A DNA stretch of 64,000 nucleotides from Opitutales bacterium (GCA_016932335.1 JAFGCZ010000003.1:1-64000); one strand, 5' to 3'. Counted from the first letter of the stretch, positions 52,284 to 63,114 are shown. A program made the numbers and translations. The notes: generated by a model not told the origin, from the letters alone.

Positions 52284-54203
52284 ATGAAATGCACTATCCT
52301 TATTCCTTTGGCGAGTTTCGCCGTTACCCCTCTTTTTGCTGCGTTGGATTGTGGATCTCCCTTTGGCGATCATATGGTACTGCAGTACGGACAAGCGCTC
52401 CCCGTGTGGGGGCATGCCGACCCTCAGGCAACTGTAGAGGTTAGTTTTGCCGGACAGGTGCAGTCGGTTACGGCTGACGCCTCGGGCAAGTGGCAGCTTG
52501 AGATGCAGCCCTTGAGTGTGTCCACCGAACCACAGACGTTTCAAGTCCGCAGTGGAGACGAGCAGATCGCCTTTGCCGATGTCCTCGTCGGCGATGTCTG
52601 GCTTTGCAGCGGGCAATCCAATATGGAGCGCCAGCTGGGCCTGCGTGAGGGCCAGAAACCCATTATTAACTGGGAGAGTGAAGCTGCCGGAGCCTACAAT
52701 CCGTTGCTGCGTCAGCTCTATGTCCACCAGACCACTTCCTTTACCCCAAACGAAAGTGTGGAGGCCGAATGGACGCTTTGTACCCCGGAAAACGTCGTTA
52801 ATTTCAGTGCCGTTGCCTATTATTTCGGGCGCGAAGTGCAGGCTAGCGAACAGATTCCCGTAGGCATTATCCACTCCTCCTGGGGAGGCACGCCCGCGGA
52901 AGCCTGGGCCGGGCTGGAAGGCCTTGCCGGCTTAGCTCCTTATCAAAGTAGCCTTGATCTGCTCGCAACAGCCAATGTAGATCCGGCCAAAGCCCGCGAG
53001 GAATACGATGCCGCGCTGGATCAGTGGTACCGCGCCTTCGATGCCGGATATGGCTCCTGGGCTGATCCCCAATTGGATGATTCCGCTTGGGAAATCATGC
53101 AGCTTCCCCAAATGTGGGAGGATGCCGGCTACCCCTCCCTCGATGGTATTGCCTGGTTCCGTAAAACCTTTGAGCTGCCCGCCGAATGGCAGGGCAAGGA
53201 CCTTAAGCTGCAACTCAGTTCAGTTGATGATGTCGACACCACCTATATCAACGGACAGTTGCTTGGCACTACCGAAGGCTGGAATACGCCTCGCGAATAT
53301 ATGATTCCGGCTCGGTTGCTGCACCCCGGCAGCAACACCATTGCCTGCCGCGTGCTTGATACGATGGGCGGCGGAGGTATCTGGAATGCCGATCTGCCTT
53401 TACGGATTGCCCCTGTCGGCGGCGGAAAACCGCTTTCGCTGGAGGGAAACTGGTATTTCAAGATATCGCGCGAGTTGAACGATACCTCCGCTATGCCAAT
53501 CAGCCTCTGGCAGGGCTCCAATGCACCTACCGTGCTCTTCAACGGGATGATCCACCCACTCATTCCTTATGCCATCAAGGGTGCTATCTGGTATCAGGGG
53601 GAATCCAACGCCAGCCGGCCTGCCGAGTATGTTGACCTGCTTCCGGCTATGATTCAGGATTGGCGCAAACGTTGGAACAGTGATTTCCCCTTCCTCTTTG
53701 TGCAGATCGCTCCCTTCCGGGATCAACCGCCGGAAATCCGCGAAGCTCAGTTTACCGTATGGCAGCGCACTCCCAACACTGCTTTGGCCGTAACCATTGA
53801 TTGTGGCGATGCGGATGATATTCACCCGGCCAATAAGGAACCTGTTGGAGAACGCCTGGCATTGGCGGCCCGTGCTTTGGCTTATGGCGAAGCGGTAGAA
53901 TACTCCGGCCCTGCGTATGCCTCGGTGGACTTCAACGGAGCAAAGGCAGTGCTACACTTTACCCACCTGGGAGAAGGCCTGGTGGCCCCCGGAGGTCAGC
54001 TTTACGGCTTTACGGCGGCCGGTGCTGATGGCGTATTTCATCCGGCTCAGGCGGTCATAGAAGGCGATACTGTGGTCGTTACCTGCCCGCAGGCCGGTTC
54101 ACTTCAGGCTGTGCGCTACGGTTGGGCCAATATAGCCTCTGGCAACCTCTTCAACCGCAACGGATTGCCCGCATCGCCCTTCCGCACGGATACACCGTAT
54201 TAA
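52284..54203 (+). CDS. Sialate O-acetylesterase (SASA/GDSL family)
   Basis: A 639-residue exported enzyme with a signal peptide (about 1-19). The SGNH/SASA catalytic region begins at GDVWLCSGQSNMER (Ser about 111). An inserted beta-sandwich/jelly-roll domain (about 255-380, e.g. WFRKTFELPAEWQGKDLKLQLS) comes next, then WYQGESNASRP and DCGDADDIHPANKEPVGERL with the catalytic His (about 515). Known role: removes O-acetyl groups from sialic acids or acetylated polysaccharides. With GH78 elsewhere in the window it fits glycan scavenging. Confidence 0.92.
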   Translation: MKCTILIPLASFAVTPLFAALDCGSPFGDHMVLQYGQALPVWGHADPQATVEVSFAGQVQSVTADASGKWQLEMQPLSVSTEPQTFQVRSGDEQIAFADVLVGDVWLCSGQSNMERQLGLREGQKPIINWESEAAGAYNPLLRQLYVHQTTSFTPNESVEAEWTLCTPENVVNFSAVAYYFGREVQASEQIPVGIIHSSWGGTPAEAWAGLEGLAGLAPYQSSLDLLATANVDPAKAREEYDAALDQWYRAFDAGYGSWADPQLDDSAWEIMQLPQMWEDAGYPSLDGIAWFRKTFELPAEWQGKDLKLQLSSVDDVDTTYINGQLLGTTEGWNTPREYMIPARLLHPGSNTIACRVLDTMGGGGIWNADLPLRIAPVGGGKPLSLEGNWYFKISRELNDTSAMPISLWQGSNAPTVLFNGMIHPLIPYAIKGAIWYQGESNASRPAEYVDLLPAMIQDWRKRWNSDFPFLFVQIAPFRDQPPEIREAQFTVWQRTPNTALAVTIDCGDADDIHPANKEPVGERLALAARALAYGEAVEYSGPAYASVDFNGAKAVLHFTHLGEGLVAPGGQLYGFTAAGADGVFHPAQAVIEGDTVVVTCPQAGSLQAVRYGWANIASGNLFNRNGLPASPFRTDTPY

Positions 54204-54224
54204 GCTTGTTTTTATTGAATGGAT

Positions 54225-54250
54225 AAGGGCGCACCGCAGGGTGCGCCCTT
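54225..54250. terminator. Terminator between convergent genes
   Basis: 11-bp stem AAGGGCGCACC/GGTGCGCCCTT with a 4-nt loop. It lies between the esterase stop and the RNHCP gene's stop and can serve both strands. Confidence 0.75.
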
Positions 54251-54252
54251 TC

Positions 54253-54612
54253 TCATGGAAAGGGCTGCAGTTCCTGCGGATACTCCGACTCCGGAAATAT
54301 CGGAAACGGTGGATTGGCCAAAGGTCTGGCAGCCAGGGCCATCAAGGCAATGGCATTGTCGTCCCCGGCAACGCGGTTGGCATGTATGGTGCCGCATTTC
54401 TTGCAGCGGTGCAGGAGCATCCATTCCCCGTCGGCTTTGCAGGCTATGGCCAGCGGTTCCATTTCTCCACCGCAATGGGCGGAGCGGTCTCCGGGAATGT
54501 TGTCCAAGTGCACACTCCAAAGGCAGTGCGGGCAGTGATTGCGGTTTCGGGTGCCGGGGGCGGCAAGGGAAAAGTGCCGGCCACAGTGGCGGCAACGTAG
54601 CATTGAAGTCAT
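54253..54612 (-). CDS. RNHCP domain protein
   Basis: A 119-residue small protein with two Cys pairs and the diagnostic RNHCP motif: MLRCRHCGRHF, GTRNRNHCPHCLWSVHLD, PGDRSAHCGGEMEPL, HRCKKCGTIHANRVAGDDN. It matches the RNHCP family, whose name comes from the motif and whose function is not settled; zinc binding is likely from the four CxxC-type sites. The start at MTSMLRC is preferred, since it directly precedes the domain. Confidence 0.9.
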   Translation of the reverse strand: MTSMLRCRHCGRHFSLAAPGTRNRNHCPHCLWSVHLDNIPGDRSAHCGGEMEPLAIACKADGEWMLLHRCKKCGTIHANRVAGDDNAIALMALAARPLANPPFPIFPESEYPQELQPFP

Positions 54613-54959
54613 GTAAAATTCTGATTCAGGGTAAGTGCCTTTGCAGGCGTACAAATAAAACCCGCTTTCAAATTGAAAGCTTTTCGAGAATCAGGCCGAC
54701 CGCATTCCTCCCTTAAGGAGCGAACCGGTCAGCAATTTGCGGAATCATATAAAGCGACGTTCAATGTCATGAACCGCCTACGCTAGAGAGTATTGCTTAT
54801 GAAGCAAGTGCTTTTTTGCACAAACGATTTTATAAACTTAATAAAGTATTGCCTCTATTTATGCTTTTGAAATAATAGATGAAATTTATTTCTCTCGAGT
54901 TGTTTCCCTTTGAAACTGGTATACAATACTTTTATACCCGTTAGTTCTTCCTCCTGATC
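54613..54959. other. Intergenic region with a palindrome
   Basis: No gene seen. A perfect inverted repeat GCTTTCAA-A-TTGAAAGC lies at 54664-54680; on the minus strand it is followed by GGGTTTTATTT and could end a transcript. The right half is AT-rich and leads to the hybrid kinase ATG. Confidence 0.5.
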
Positions 54960-57900
54960 ATGTCGATACGCCAAAAGTTTTTCACCATTTTGGGCATTTT
55001 GATGCTGTCTGTCATCCTCCTTTCGCTGGGCAGCGAATTCATCTTGCGCAGGTCGGTGGATACCTCCTGGGAACTGCTCAATGAGCACTACCTCCCCATG
55101 GTGGACGAGGGCATACCGCACCTCAATCAGGTACATGCTTCCATGAATCATCTGCTGGAAGCAGATCGCGATGCCTACCGCGCTATGATGTCCCTACAGA
55201 AGGCCGCCCGGGCCAAAGACAGGGAAGCACTGAATGCAGCCATCCAGGAGAACAAGGGCTATGTGGATGCCATTCTGATCAACATTAACAAAGCTATTGA
55301 ACAACTGCCGCAGGATCACCTCATTGAGTTTGACGACTTCTACAACCGCTATGAAGCCTGGACAGAACTCAACTATACCGTATCAAGACTCTCGGATACG
55401 ATCTGGGATGACTACACCATCAGCCGTCAACAGTTTGACGAATTAAAGACTCTATTCGAACAAACAAGAAGTCAGATCAACGAACTGGAAGATTCCATTG
55501 AACTGCGCTTCGACCGTAGATCCTACACGGCCTTGGCAGATCTTATTTCTGAAGACGAACTGAGAGAGTGTCTGCTGCAAGAGGGAGGGATGGAAGATTG
55601 CGAGATGACATTTGTCCGTTTCCGGGAATTGATCAACGAACTGGCCGATTCCATGCAGGAACGAATGGTAGCCCGTGGAGAGATGGACTATACCTTGGGT
55701 AAAGCCGTAGCCTTTGTTTTGAATGCCGACCGCGATGCCTATCAGGTGGTCTATGCCGAGCTGGCGGCCCGCAATGCCACATCCATTCCCGAGGTGTTCG
55801 ACTACCGGGAAGAGAGTATGAGCAACCTCAACCAGATGATGGAACGTCTGGCAGAAGCGAAACCTCTTTTTTCGGATGAGGAACTTGCCTGTTATGATCA
55901 AATTGTGGCGATGCACGCCCAATGGAGTGATTTAAACACAACATTGTTCGACCGCCTGGAATACCTCGTGGAAGACCTCTCTGCCCGTGAGGAATACCTC
56001 TGGCTGGCGGGACAGTCATTTGAATTGCTGCGGCAGTTTATTGACGATGCCGTGGTTTCCTTCCAGCAGTTGGTGGATTCACACATGGAGGAATTTGCGG
56101 TTCAAGGGCGTGTCCTCCGCGAGGATACCGCTCGGCTCGAAGAAAAAACAGAAAGCTACATGCGGTGGTTTTATTTCGGTGCAGGTATCTCCATACTCCT
56201 CTTGGCTACAGCATTTCTCATCCAGCGACGGCTTGTCCGGCATTTATCGGCTCTCTCTCGGTATTTTGAAACCGCAGGAGTGGATCAACTGCAGCAACCA
56301 TTTGTTTTTCCCGGTAGAAGTCCGCATCATCGCTACAACGACGAGCTGGAAAATCTACAGCGCAACCTCAACCGCATGCGCATGCGTCTCAATGAGGCCA
56401 TCCTCGGTCAGCGGCGCGAAGAAGAAACCCGTATGCTCTATGAGCGCATTATCGAATCTGCTCAGGAGCCCATGCTCTTTCTCGACCGTAATTATATTTA
56501 TCGGGCAGTTAATTCTGAGGTGGTCCGCAGGCATGGCACTCATCGGGAGGATCTCATCGGCAAACGTGTTGAAGATGTTTTCGGCTCCTATCAGTTCGAT
56601 AATTTCTTTAAACCCAAACTGGAAGAATGCCTCTGTGGTAAAATTGTAACCTACGAGGGTTGGGTTGAATACGCCAGTGGCAGCGCATGGATGTACATGC
56701 GCTTTTATCCCTATTATGAGGAAGATGGCAGTATCAGCGGTATTATCTATGTAGGGTCTGATCTCACGGACCTCAAGAGAGCGGAGGAAGCCCGTAAAGA
56801 AAGTGAACGCCGCTACTCCAGTCTCTTCAATAATCCTTACATTCCAATGCTGGTTGTTGACCTCCAGAGCATGAGTATTCTCGATAGCAATCAGGCTGCA
56901 TCCAAGTTTTATGGCTATACTCAGGAAGAGCTTCTGGCCTTGGACTACCGCTACATTAGCCAGCGCCCACCGGAGGATATTATTGAATCTGTGCACAAAG
57001 CCTACCGCAATGAACAGGATGTTGCCCGCAGTATCCACCGCCTCAAAGACGGCTCCCTCCACGATGTGGAAATCAGTATCGTTCCTGTTGTCCTCGGTAA
57101 CAAGCACTGCTTTTACGCTATTATTCAGGATATTTCCGAGCGCAAACGCTGGGAACAAGCCATTCTCGAGGCCAGAGACCTGGCTGAATCGGCCAATAAA
57201 GCCAAAGATGAATTCCTCGCGGTGATGAGCCACGAACTGCGCACTCCACTCAATCCCATTATCGGATTTTCTTCCATGTTGTTGGAGGAGGCCGATAGTC
57301 CCGAGCTTAAAGAATTTTTGACTGTCATCCGCCAGTCCAGCGAGCACCTGCTCTCCATTATCGATAATATCCTCAAATTCAGTAAACTTACCCGCAGTGG
57401 CATCGTTGGCAGAATGGAAGCCTTTAACCTTCTGGATCTGCTCTCAGAAGCCTACCGTAAGGCTCAGGAACATTCTGGTCATAACGAAGTGCTTTTTGAA
57501 AACGGAATAGCTGATGTTGCCGCCTCCATCGAAAAGGAAGCCACTTTCTTTGGCGTTCCCGGAGAACTGTGCGCCATCCTCGATCATTTGCTCGATAATG
57601 CGATTCGCTTTACCGACAAGGGGCGTGTTGTTTTCCGCGCCGGGGTTAACCCCGGAGAAGGCGATTTTTCGACCGCTTTTTTTGAAGTCGAAGACAACGG
57701 CATTGGAATCCCCGAGGATAAACTCCAGCGCATTTTTGACCCCTTCGTTCAGGCGGATTCTTCCATGACCCGCGATTTTGGCGGTATCGGCCTGGGGCTG
57801 GCTATTTGCCGTAAATTGGTGGACATCATGGGCGGGATTATTGATGTGCAAAGCAAGGTGGGGCAAGGAGCCGTATTCAGAATTACCATCCCGTTGGAGA

Positions 57901-58328
57901 AGGCGCTCCCTCAGGATATCCGTAAGCCTGTGGAGCAGCTCGATTCCTCCAGTATAAAATCCTTCAATGCCCTTCTTGTCGAAGACAACGAAGACAACCG
58001 CACTTTTATCGGAGAGCTGCTTGCTCACCTGGGCGGGCATGTGGATATGGCCAAAAATGGTATGGAGGCCTTGGATTTGGCTTCCGGCAAGGTGTATGAC
58101 ATTGTCTTTATGGACCTGAACCTACCGGTGCTCAATGGAGTGGAATGCACGGTAAAATTGCGCAAAACCTACAGTAAAGAGGCGCTTCCCATTATCGGAT
58201 TTACTGCCTTTGAAGTGGAGATGCTGCGGGCTATGGAAGACGCCAGCCTCTTTAATGAATTACTTGAAAAACCACTTATGATGCCTCAGGTGCGCCGTTG
58301 TGTGCAGCGCTATTTGGCTGAAAAGTAG
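54960..58328 (+). CDS. Large hybrid sensor histidine kinase
   Basis: A 1122-residue kinase. It has a membrane helix at about 7-27, a long helical periplasmic sensor (about 30-395), and a second membrane helix (about 403-420). A HAMP-like linker and coiled coil follow, then two PAS domains (about 490-605 and 625-735). The HisKA domain has His in SHELRTPLNP (about 757), the HATPase has LLDNAIRFTDKG and DFGGIGLGLAICRKL, and the C-terminal receiver has NALLVEDNEDN and Asp in FMDLNLP (about 1053). It has no output domain, so the receiver probably passes phosphate to another protein or tunes the kinase. Confidence 0.92.
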   Translation: MSIRQKFFTILGILMLSVILLSLGSEFILRRSVDTSWELLNEHYLPMVDEGIPHLNQVHASMNHLLEADRDAYRAMMSLQKAARAKDREALNAAIQENKGYVDAILININKAIEQLPQDHLIEFDDFYNRYEAWTELNYTVSRLSDTIWDDYTISRQQFDELKTLFEQTRSQINELEDSIELRFDRRSYTALADLISEDELRECLLQEGGMEDCEMTFVRFRELINELADSMQERMVARGEMDYTLGKAVAFVLNADRDAYQVVYAELAARNATSIPEVFDYREESMSNLNQMMERLAEAKPLFSDEELACYDQIVAMHAQWSDLNTTLFDRLEYLVEDLSAREEYLWLAGQSFELLRQFIDDAVVSFQQLVDSHMEEFAVQGRVLREDTARLEEKTESYMRWFYFGAGISILLLATAFLIQRRLVRHLSALSRYFETAGVDQLQQPFVFPGRSPHHRYNDELENLQRNLNRMRMRLNEAILGQRREEETRMLYERIIESAQEPMLFLDRNYIYRAVNSEVVRRHGTHREDLIGKRVEDVFGSYQFDNFFKPKLEECLCGKIVTYEGWVEYASGSAWMYMRFYPYYEEDGSISGIIYVGSDLTDLKRAEEARKESERRYSSLFNNPYIPMLVVDLQSMSILDSNQAASKFYGYTQEELLALDYRYISQRPPEDIIESVHKAYRNEQDVARSIHRLKDGSLHDVEISIVPVVLGNKHCFYAIIQDISERKRWEQAILEARDLAESANKAKDEFLAVMSHELRTPLNPIIGFSSMLLEEADSPELKEFLTVIRQSSEHLLSIIDNILKFSKLTRSGIVGRMEAFNLLDLLSEAYRKAQEHSGHNEVLFENGIADVAASIEKEATFFGVPGELCAILDHLLDNAIRFTDKGRVVFRAGVNPGEGDFSTAFFEVEDNGIGIPEDKLQRIFDPFVQADSSMTRDFGGIGLGLAICRKLVDIMGGIIDVQSKVGQGAVFRITIPLEKALPQDIRKPVEQLDSSSIKSFNALLVEDNEDNRTFIGELLAHLGGHVDMAKNGMEALDLASGKVYDIVFMDLNLPVLNGVECTVKLRKTYSKEALPIIGFTAFEVEMLRAMEDASLFNELLEKPLMMPQVRRCVQRYLAEK

Positions 58329-58333
58329 AGAGA

Positions 58334-58368
58334 AAGACCGCCCCCGGAATAACTCGGGAGGCGGTCTT
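58334..58368. terminator. Terminator between convergent hybrid kinase and htpG
   Basis: Long stem AAGACCGCC/GGCGGTCTT extended by CCCG/CGGG, loop AATAA; weak T tract. Confidence 0.65.
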
Positions 58369-58390
58369 GGAAACGGTTTTTACCGGTGAA

Positions 58391-60241
58391 TCAGCGGCAG
58401 AGCTTTTCCAGCAGCTTGTAAATGCGGGGCACACTGTTGCGGGCATCTTCCATGTAGCCTGCGGAAATCAACGCATTGTCGTAGATCTGCTCGGCAATCA
58501 GGGCGGCTGTTTCGCCATCCTTTTCGCTCAAGGCGGCCAACTGCTTAATCAGCGGGTGTTTGGCATTTACTTCCAGTGCTACGGCCGGTTGCGCCGGAAT
58601 ATCCTGCTGCATGGCCTTCATCATCTGGCGCATGGCCGGTGTGTACATCTTATCGGTATTCAGTGCGATTACCGGACTGTCTACCAGGCGTTTGGAGGCC
58701 TCCACCTTGCTTACTTTAGCCTCACCCAGCGTTTGCTTCATCCACGAGCACAGGCTCTTCAACTCCTTACTGCCCAGAGCCTCGCCGGCACCGTCGGCAG
58801 AAACATCGTCCAAGTCCAAATCTGCGGCATCCACGGAAACCAGCTTTTTGCCCTCGAACTCTCCCAGATGAGTCATCACGAATTCGTCGATGGCCTCTGT
58901 CAGGTAGATCACTTCTATATTGCGGGCCTTAAATGCCTCCAGGTGCGGAGTGTTTTCAATGGCTTCGCGGGATTTTCCGTAGATGTAGTAAATGCTCTCC
59001 TGCTTTTCCCCCATGCGGCCCAGATAATCCTCAAAGCCGGTTTGCTTTTTGGCCTCGGTCAGAGACGACTCATAGCGCAGCAGCTTGGCCAGTTTTTCTC
59101 GGTTGGCATAGTCTGTGGTCACCCCTTCCTTGAGCATTACATGGAAGGTTTCGTAGAACTTGTTGTAGGCCTCGGGGTCTTTACTGGCGGTTTCCGAAAG
59201 GTGCTTGATGTAGCGGCCGGTGATGACTTTGCTGATCTTGCGCAGCAGTTCGCTATCCTGCATGGTTTCTCGGGAAAGACTCAAGGGCAGGTCGGCACTG
59301 TCGATCACGCCCTTGAGGAAGCGCAACCACTCTGGTAGCAGTTCCTTGGGGTTGGGGTCGATCAATACCTTTTTGCAGTAGAGGGCTACGCCCGGTTCCA
59401 TGCGCCCAAAGCCGAAACGCTCCATATTTTCTTTCGGCGTAAAGAGCAGAGCATTAATGGTCAGCGGCGCATCGGCGGAAAAATGCAGCGTCAGCAGGGG
59501 CTCATCGAAGGCATTGGCTTGATACTTGTAAAATTCGGTATATTCCTCCTCCGTGATCTCATTTTTGTTGCGCATCCAGATGGCCTGGACCGTGTTTACC
59601 TTCTTCCCGTTCAGGTTTACCGGGAAGGGCACAAACGAGCTGTAGCGCTTGAGGATGCCCTCAATACGGCTCTCTGTGGCAAATTCGTAGGCATCTTCTT
59701 TTAGCTGCAGCACAATCTTGGCTCCTCGGCGTTCGCAGGAGCTTTCCTCGATGGTGTAGCCCGTTTTGCCGTCGCTGGTCCAGGTCAGGTGAGTTCCCTC
59801 CGGCTTGTAGGAGTGGGTGTGCACGGTTACCGAATCGGCCACCATAAAGGCAGAGTAGAAACCCACCCCGAACTGCCCGATCAGGCCGGCCTTTTCGCCT
59901 TCCTGATTCTTGCGCAGGGCCTCCATAAAGGCCTTGGAGCCACTGTGGGCAATTGTTCCCAGATTTTCCACCAACTCTTCCTGAGTCATCCCGATGCCAT
60001 AATCCTGCAGCGTTATCGTGTGCTTTTCTTCATCTGTCTGGATGTTGATTTCCAGCGGCAGATCCGCATCAAAAATCTCTTTTTCGGTGAGCTGGGTATG
60101 GCGCAGTTTTTCCAGCGCGTCTGCGGCGTTGGAAACAAGCTCACGGACAAAGATTTCGCGATCTGTGTAGATGGAGTGGGTTACGATGTCGAGAAGCTGG
60201 CCGACTTCGGCTTGAAACGAATGTTGTTCCTTACTGCTCAT
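58391..60241 (-). CDS. htpG: Chaperone HtpG (Hsp90)
   Basis: A 616-residue Hsp90. It has the N-terminal GHKL ATPase with LVSNAADALEKLRH, LQDYGIGMTQEEL and GQFGVGFYSAFMVAD, then a middle domain with YCKKVLIDPNPKELLPEWLRFLKGVIDSADLPLSLSRE and a C-terminal dimerisation domain. Length is close to that of E. coli HtpG (about 624). Known role: ATP-driven client folding in the cytoplasm. Stand-alone gene. Confidence 0.97.
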   Translation of the reverse strand: MSSKEQHSFQAEVGQLLDIVTHSIYTDREIFVRELVSNAADALEKLRHTQLTEKEIFDADLPLEINIQTDEEKHTITLQDYGIGMTQEELVENLGTIAHSGSKAFMEALRKNQEGEKAGLIGQFGVGFYSAFMVADSVTVHTHSYKPEGTHLTWTSDGKTGYTIEESSCERRGAKIVLQLKEDAYEFATESRIEGILKRYSSFVPFPVNLNGKKVNTVQAIWMRNKNEITEEEYTEFYKYQANAFDEPLLTLHFSADAPLTINALLFTPKENMERFGFGRMEPGVALYCKKVLIDPNPKELLPEWLRFLKGVIDSADLPLSLSRETMQDSELLRKISKVITGRYIKHLSETASKDPEAYNKFYETFHVMLKEGVTTDYANREKLAKLLRYESSLTEAKKQTGFEDYLGRMGEKQESIYYIYGKSREAIENTPHLEAFKARNIEVIYLTEAIDEFVMTHLGEFEGKKLVSVDAADLDLDDVSADGAGEALGSKELKSLCSWMKQTLGEAKVSKVEASKRLVDSPVIALNTDKMYTPAMRQMMKAMQQDIPAQPAVALEVNAKHPLIKQLAALSEKDGETAALIAEQIYDNALISAGYMEDARNSVPRIYKLLEKLCR

Positions 60242-60343
60242 AGAAAAAAATAATTGAGGTTATATTCTGAATAAAAGAAGGGGAAACGCTAAAAACCTCT
60301 CCCGAAAAATCAAGTGTTTAGCGCCTGCTTTGATTGGGCTCAT

Positions 60344-60373
60344 AAAAAAAGCAGCCTTTTCAGACTGCTTTTT
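60344..60373 (-). terminator. Terminator of guaB
   Basis: On the minus strand, AAGCAG/CTGCTT stem with a 10-nt loop and a long T tract, 17 bp after the guaB stop. Confidence 0.85.
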
Positions 60374-60389
60374 CGCAAATAAAGAGAAA

Positions 60390-61967
60390 TCAGGACGACG
60401 TCTTTACTTCGATCACATCATGCGGACTGCTCTCGCGCTGGCCTGCGGCGGTTACCCGAATATAGCGGGCTTTCTCCCGCATCTCCTTGAGCGTGCGGGC
60501 ACCAAGGTAGCCCATGCCGCTCTGGATACCACCGGCCAGTGGCTGCAGGATGTGGTCCAGCGTGCCGGATACTTCTTTGAGCGCCTCAATACCTTCGGCC
60601 GTCATCTTCTGCATCTTGATAGCCACATTGTCGTGCCCGTAGCGGGCGGCAGAACCGGCCTTCATCGCTGTCAGCGAACCCATACCGCGATACTGTTTGT
60701 AAACTTTTCCGTCGATTTCCATGATCTGGCCGGGCGCCTCGCGGGCTCCTGCCAGCAGCGATCCACAAATCACCGCATCGGCCAATGTCAAGGCCTTGAC
60801 CATGTCGCCGCTTTTGGTGATGCCGCCGTCGGCGATGATGCGCACACCCTTTTTCTGGGCGGCCCGAGAACACGCATACACCGCCGTAAACTGGGGAATG
60901 CCCACACCGGCAACAATGCGCGTGGTGCAGATCGATCCGGGACCCTGCCCAACCTTAATGGCGTGAGCACCGCAATCGGCAAGATATTCAACACCTTCGG
61001 CGCTGGTTACGTTTCCGGCAATAATGGTGATACGGTCCTTAAATGCGTCGCTGATCAACTTAACCGAAGCGCCCACACCCCTGGTAAATCCGTGGGCGGT
61101 AGAAATTGCAATAGCGTCCACTCCACGTTCCACCAGTGCTCCCACGTGCCCCAGAGTGGCATCCTTGTTAATGCTGCCATCCGGGTTCCACACCGTGCTG
61201 ATGGCGGCTCCGCAAATCAGGCTGAATTGCGAGTCGCGGGCCGGGCGCCGCTCGGAAAGGCGCTCTGTGTTAATGCGTTCAATGTCTTTCAGCGTAAACA
61301 GCCCGCGCAGGTGGTCCCCGTCATCCAGAACCAGCAGCTTGTGGATGCCCATATTGTCCTGAAAGGCTTTGTCGGCGGTCTGGATTGGATCGCTTCCCAA
61401 GTCATCTTCACGGATGGTAAACACTTCCTCGCGTGGAGTCATCGCTTCCAACACCGTATGGCTGCGGTAACGCTCTTTTACCACTCGCCCGCGCAACAGC
61501 CCCAGCAACACCTTGTTTTCGTCTGTTACCGGGAAGGTGTGGAAGCTGTAGCTGTGCTTCTCAATCATATCCAGCACATCGCCGATAGACTGGTTTGGGC
61601 GCACGGTTATCGGATCCTGGATCAACCCGTGCACATGGTTTTTAACCTTGCTAACTTCCCTCAATTGCTGGGACTTGGGCATGTTATAGTGAATCAGGCC
61701 CATCCCTCCGTTCATGGCCATGGCAATCGCCATATTCCCCTCAGTTACAGTGTCCATATCTGCAGAGATAATGGGCAGGGAGAGCTTCAGCTTGTCCGAG
61801 ATACTGGTCTCCAGATTGGTCTCCCGGGGGAGCACCTCCGAATACAGTGTCGCCAGACTGACATCATCGTAGGTCAGTCCATAAGGCAGACTTGCCGGGA
61901 AAAAAGCGTCGGCAGATGGATAAAAAAGACTGTCAAGTTGTTTGGGTGAACGATCTTGCTGCTCCAT
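60390..61967 (-). CDS. guaB: Inosine-5'-monophosphate dehydrogenase
   Basis: A 525-residue enzyme making XMP from IMP with NAD+. It has the N-terminal GLTYDDVSL and [13 protein letters not shown], two CBS domains (about 110-230), the catalytic Cys in [28 protein letters not shown] and the mobile flap [10 protein letters not shown]. Start at MEQQDRS is chosen (ATG); an in-frame TTG seven codons upstream is possible. Slightly longer than E. coli GuaB (488) because of an N-terminal extension and tail. Confidence 0.96.
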   Translation of the reverse strand: MEQQDRSPKQLDSLFYPSADAFFPASLPYGLTYDDVSLATLYSEVLPRETNLETSISDKLKLSLPIISADMDTVTEGNMAIAMAMNGGMGLIHYNMPKSQQLREVSKVKNHVHGLIQDPITVRPNQSIGDVLDMIEKHSYSFHTFPVTDENKVLLGLLRGRVVKERYRSHTVLEAMTPREEVFTIREDDLGSDPIQTADKAFQDNMGIHKLLVLDDGDHLRGLFTLKDIERINTERLSERRPARDSQFSLICGAAISTVWNPDGSINKDATLGHVGALVERGVDAIAISTAHGFTRGVGASVKLISDAFKDRITIIAGNVTSAEGVEYLADCGAHAIKVGQGPGSICTTRIVAGVGIPQFTAVYACSRAAQKKGVRIIADGGITKSGDMVKALTLADAVICGSLLAGAREAPGQIMEIDGKVYKQYRGMGSLTAMKAGSAARYGHDNVAIKMQKMTAEGIEALKEVSGTLDHILQPLAGGIQSGMGYLGARTLKEMREKARYIRVTAAGQRESSPHDVIEVKTSS

Positions 61968-62032
61968 GTTTGAGCAAATGCGCTTCAAAGGGGAGAGCGC
62001 AAGCTTTTTTCTGCGTTTCTATGGATTTTTTA

Positions 62033-63046
62033 CTATTTTCTGGGGAATTCTATCGGTGCCCAGAAATGGTGCAGAAAGTCTTCCAACACCGGGTCTACAT
62101 CAAAAACGCGTGCCGCCATACGGTCCAAAGCGTTGCAGCCTTCATCTGTCAGCAGGTCTGTGCCCATTTTTAGGATGGCGTGGTACTGTGGGTAGCTTTC
62201 TGTTTTTGGGTGATCGTGCTGATGCTCACTGCCCCAAACATGAGCTTTGCGCAGCAGCTCTACCAGTTCGAGTGTTGTTTCGGATTCCATATGTGATGAG
62301 GATTCATGTAACAGTTGTTGCAGCATCTGGTTGGCAAAGGCGTTTCCCATCTTAGAGTACATAATGGAAAGGGTCCTCTCTGCTTCGGCTCGGTAGAGGG
62401 GGCAGAGGCTGGCCAGCGTATAGAGTGCGTAGGCGCCTTCGCGGTGATTGTCGGTCGTTGCCAGCATGGCAATGGCGTCCACTGTTTCCCGATTCCCGGC
62501 CTCCTTGATTTTTGCTATTTCATAGAGCAGAGGGGAGAGCCGGCTGATCCGTCTGCTGTCCAGATTAAAACGGTTGATTCCCTTTCTCAAGGCACTGAGC
62601 ACATCTTCTTTAACAGTGGCTTCGGGATCATCGTTGTGGTTGCGGTGCAGGGTGCTTTGTGCGTGCAGGTCCCCGGCTTCTGCCAGCAAAAAAAGAGCCT
62701 CCCGGCAGGGCGTTATCAACTCCGGGCTTTCTTTGCTGATGCCCAATCGGTAAAGAGAGGCAATCATCTTTGCAGGCAGGTAGGCGCAGGTACCTTCTTC
62801 CAGCTTCTGTATATCCTGCAGTTTCTTTTCAATCGTTTTTATTTTTCCGGTTCGTAAAATCGGTAGCAAATGTTGTTCCGATAGATCGGCGATCAGTGCC
62901 TTGGGCACGTTCAACGCACTCAGGCAACTGATGAGAAACTCCAGGTCGCGTTCCTGGGCCTTATTCATCTTTTTATTGAAGAGGGGAGGGAGGAGAGATT
63001 TCATTATCGTAGATAATATAATCTTAAGATCTTTGTTTTTCGACAT
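62033..63046 (-). CDS. Hypothetical helical-repeat protein
   Basis: A 337-residue protein without signal peptide, almost entirely alpha-helical, with repeating leucine-rich helices (for example DAIAMLATTDNHREGAYALYTLASL, then YRAEAERTLSIMYSKMGNAFANQML) suggesting a HEAT- or Sel1-like alpha-solenoid. No catalytic motif is seen. The C-terminal end is ALDRMAARVFDVDPVLEDFLHHFWAPIEF. It lies 65 bp upstream of guaB on the same strand and may share its transcript. Function unknown. Confidence 0.75.
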   Translation of the reverse strand: MSKNKDLKIILSTIMKSLLPPLFNKKMNKAQERDLEFLISCLSALNVPKALIADLSEQHLLPILRTGKIKTIEKKLQDIQKLEEGTCAYLPAKMIASLYRLGISKESPELITPCREALFLLAEAGDLHAQSTLHRNHNDDPEATVKEDVLSALRKGINRFNLDSRRISRLSPLLYEIAKIKEAGNRETVDAIAMLATTDNHREGAYALYTLASLCPLYRAEAERTLSIMYSKMGNAFANQMLQQLLHESSSHMESETTLELVELLRKAHVWGSEHQHDHPKTESYPQYHAILKMGTDLLTDEGCNALDRMAARVFDVDPVLEDFLHHFWAPIEFPRK

Positions 63047-63114
63047 GCTCCGGCAAAAAAAAGCCTGTTTTTTTCGCTCGCTGCACGTTTGGGCATGTGT
63101 TGCAATGGCAGATC

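Noticed and set aside
60330-61949. 539-codon open frame on the plus strand
   Set aside because: Antisense shadow of guaB; His/Gly-rich nonsense composition.
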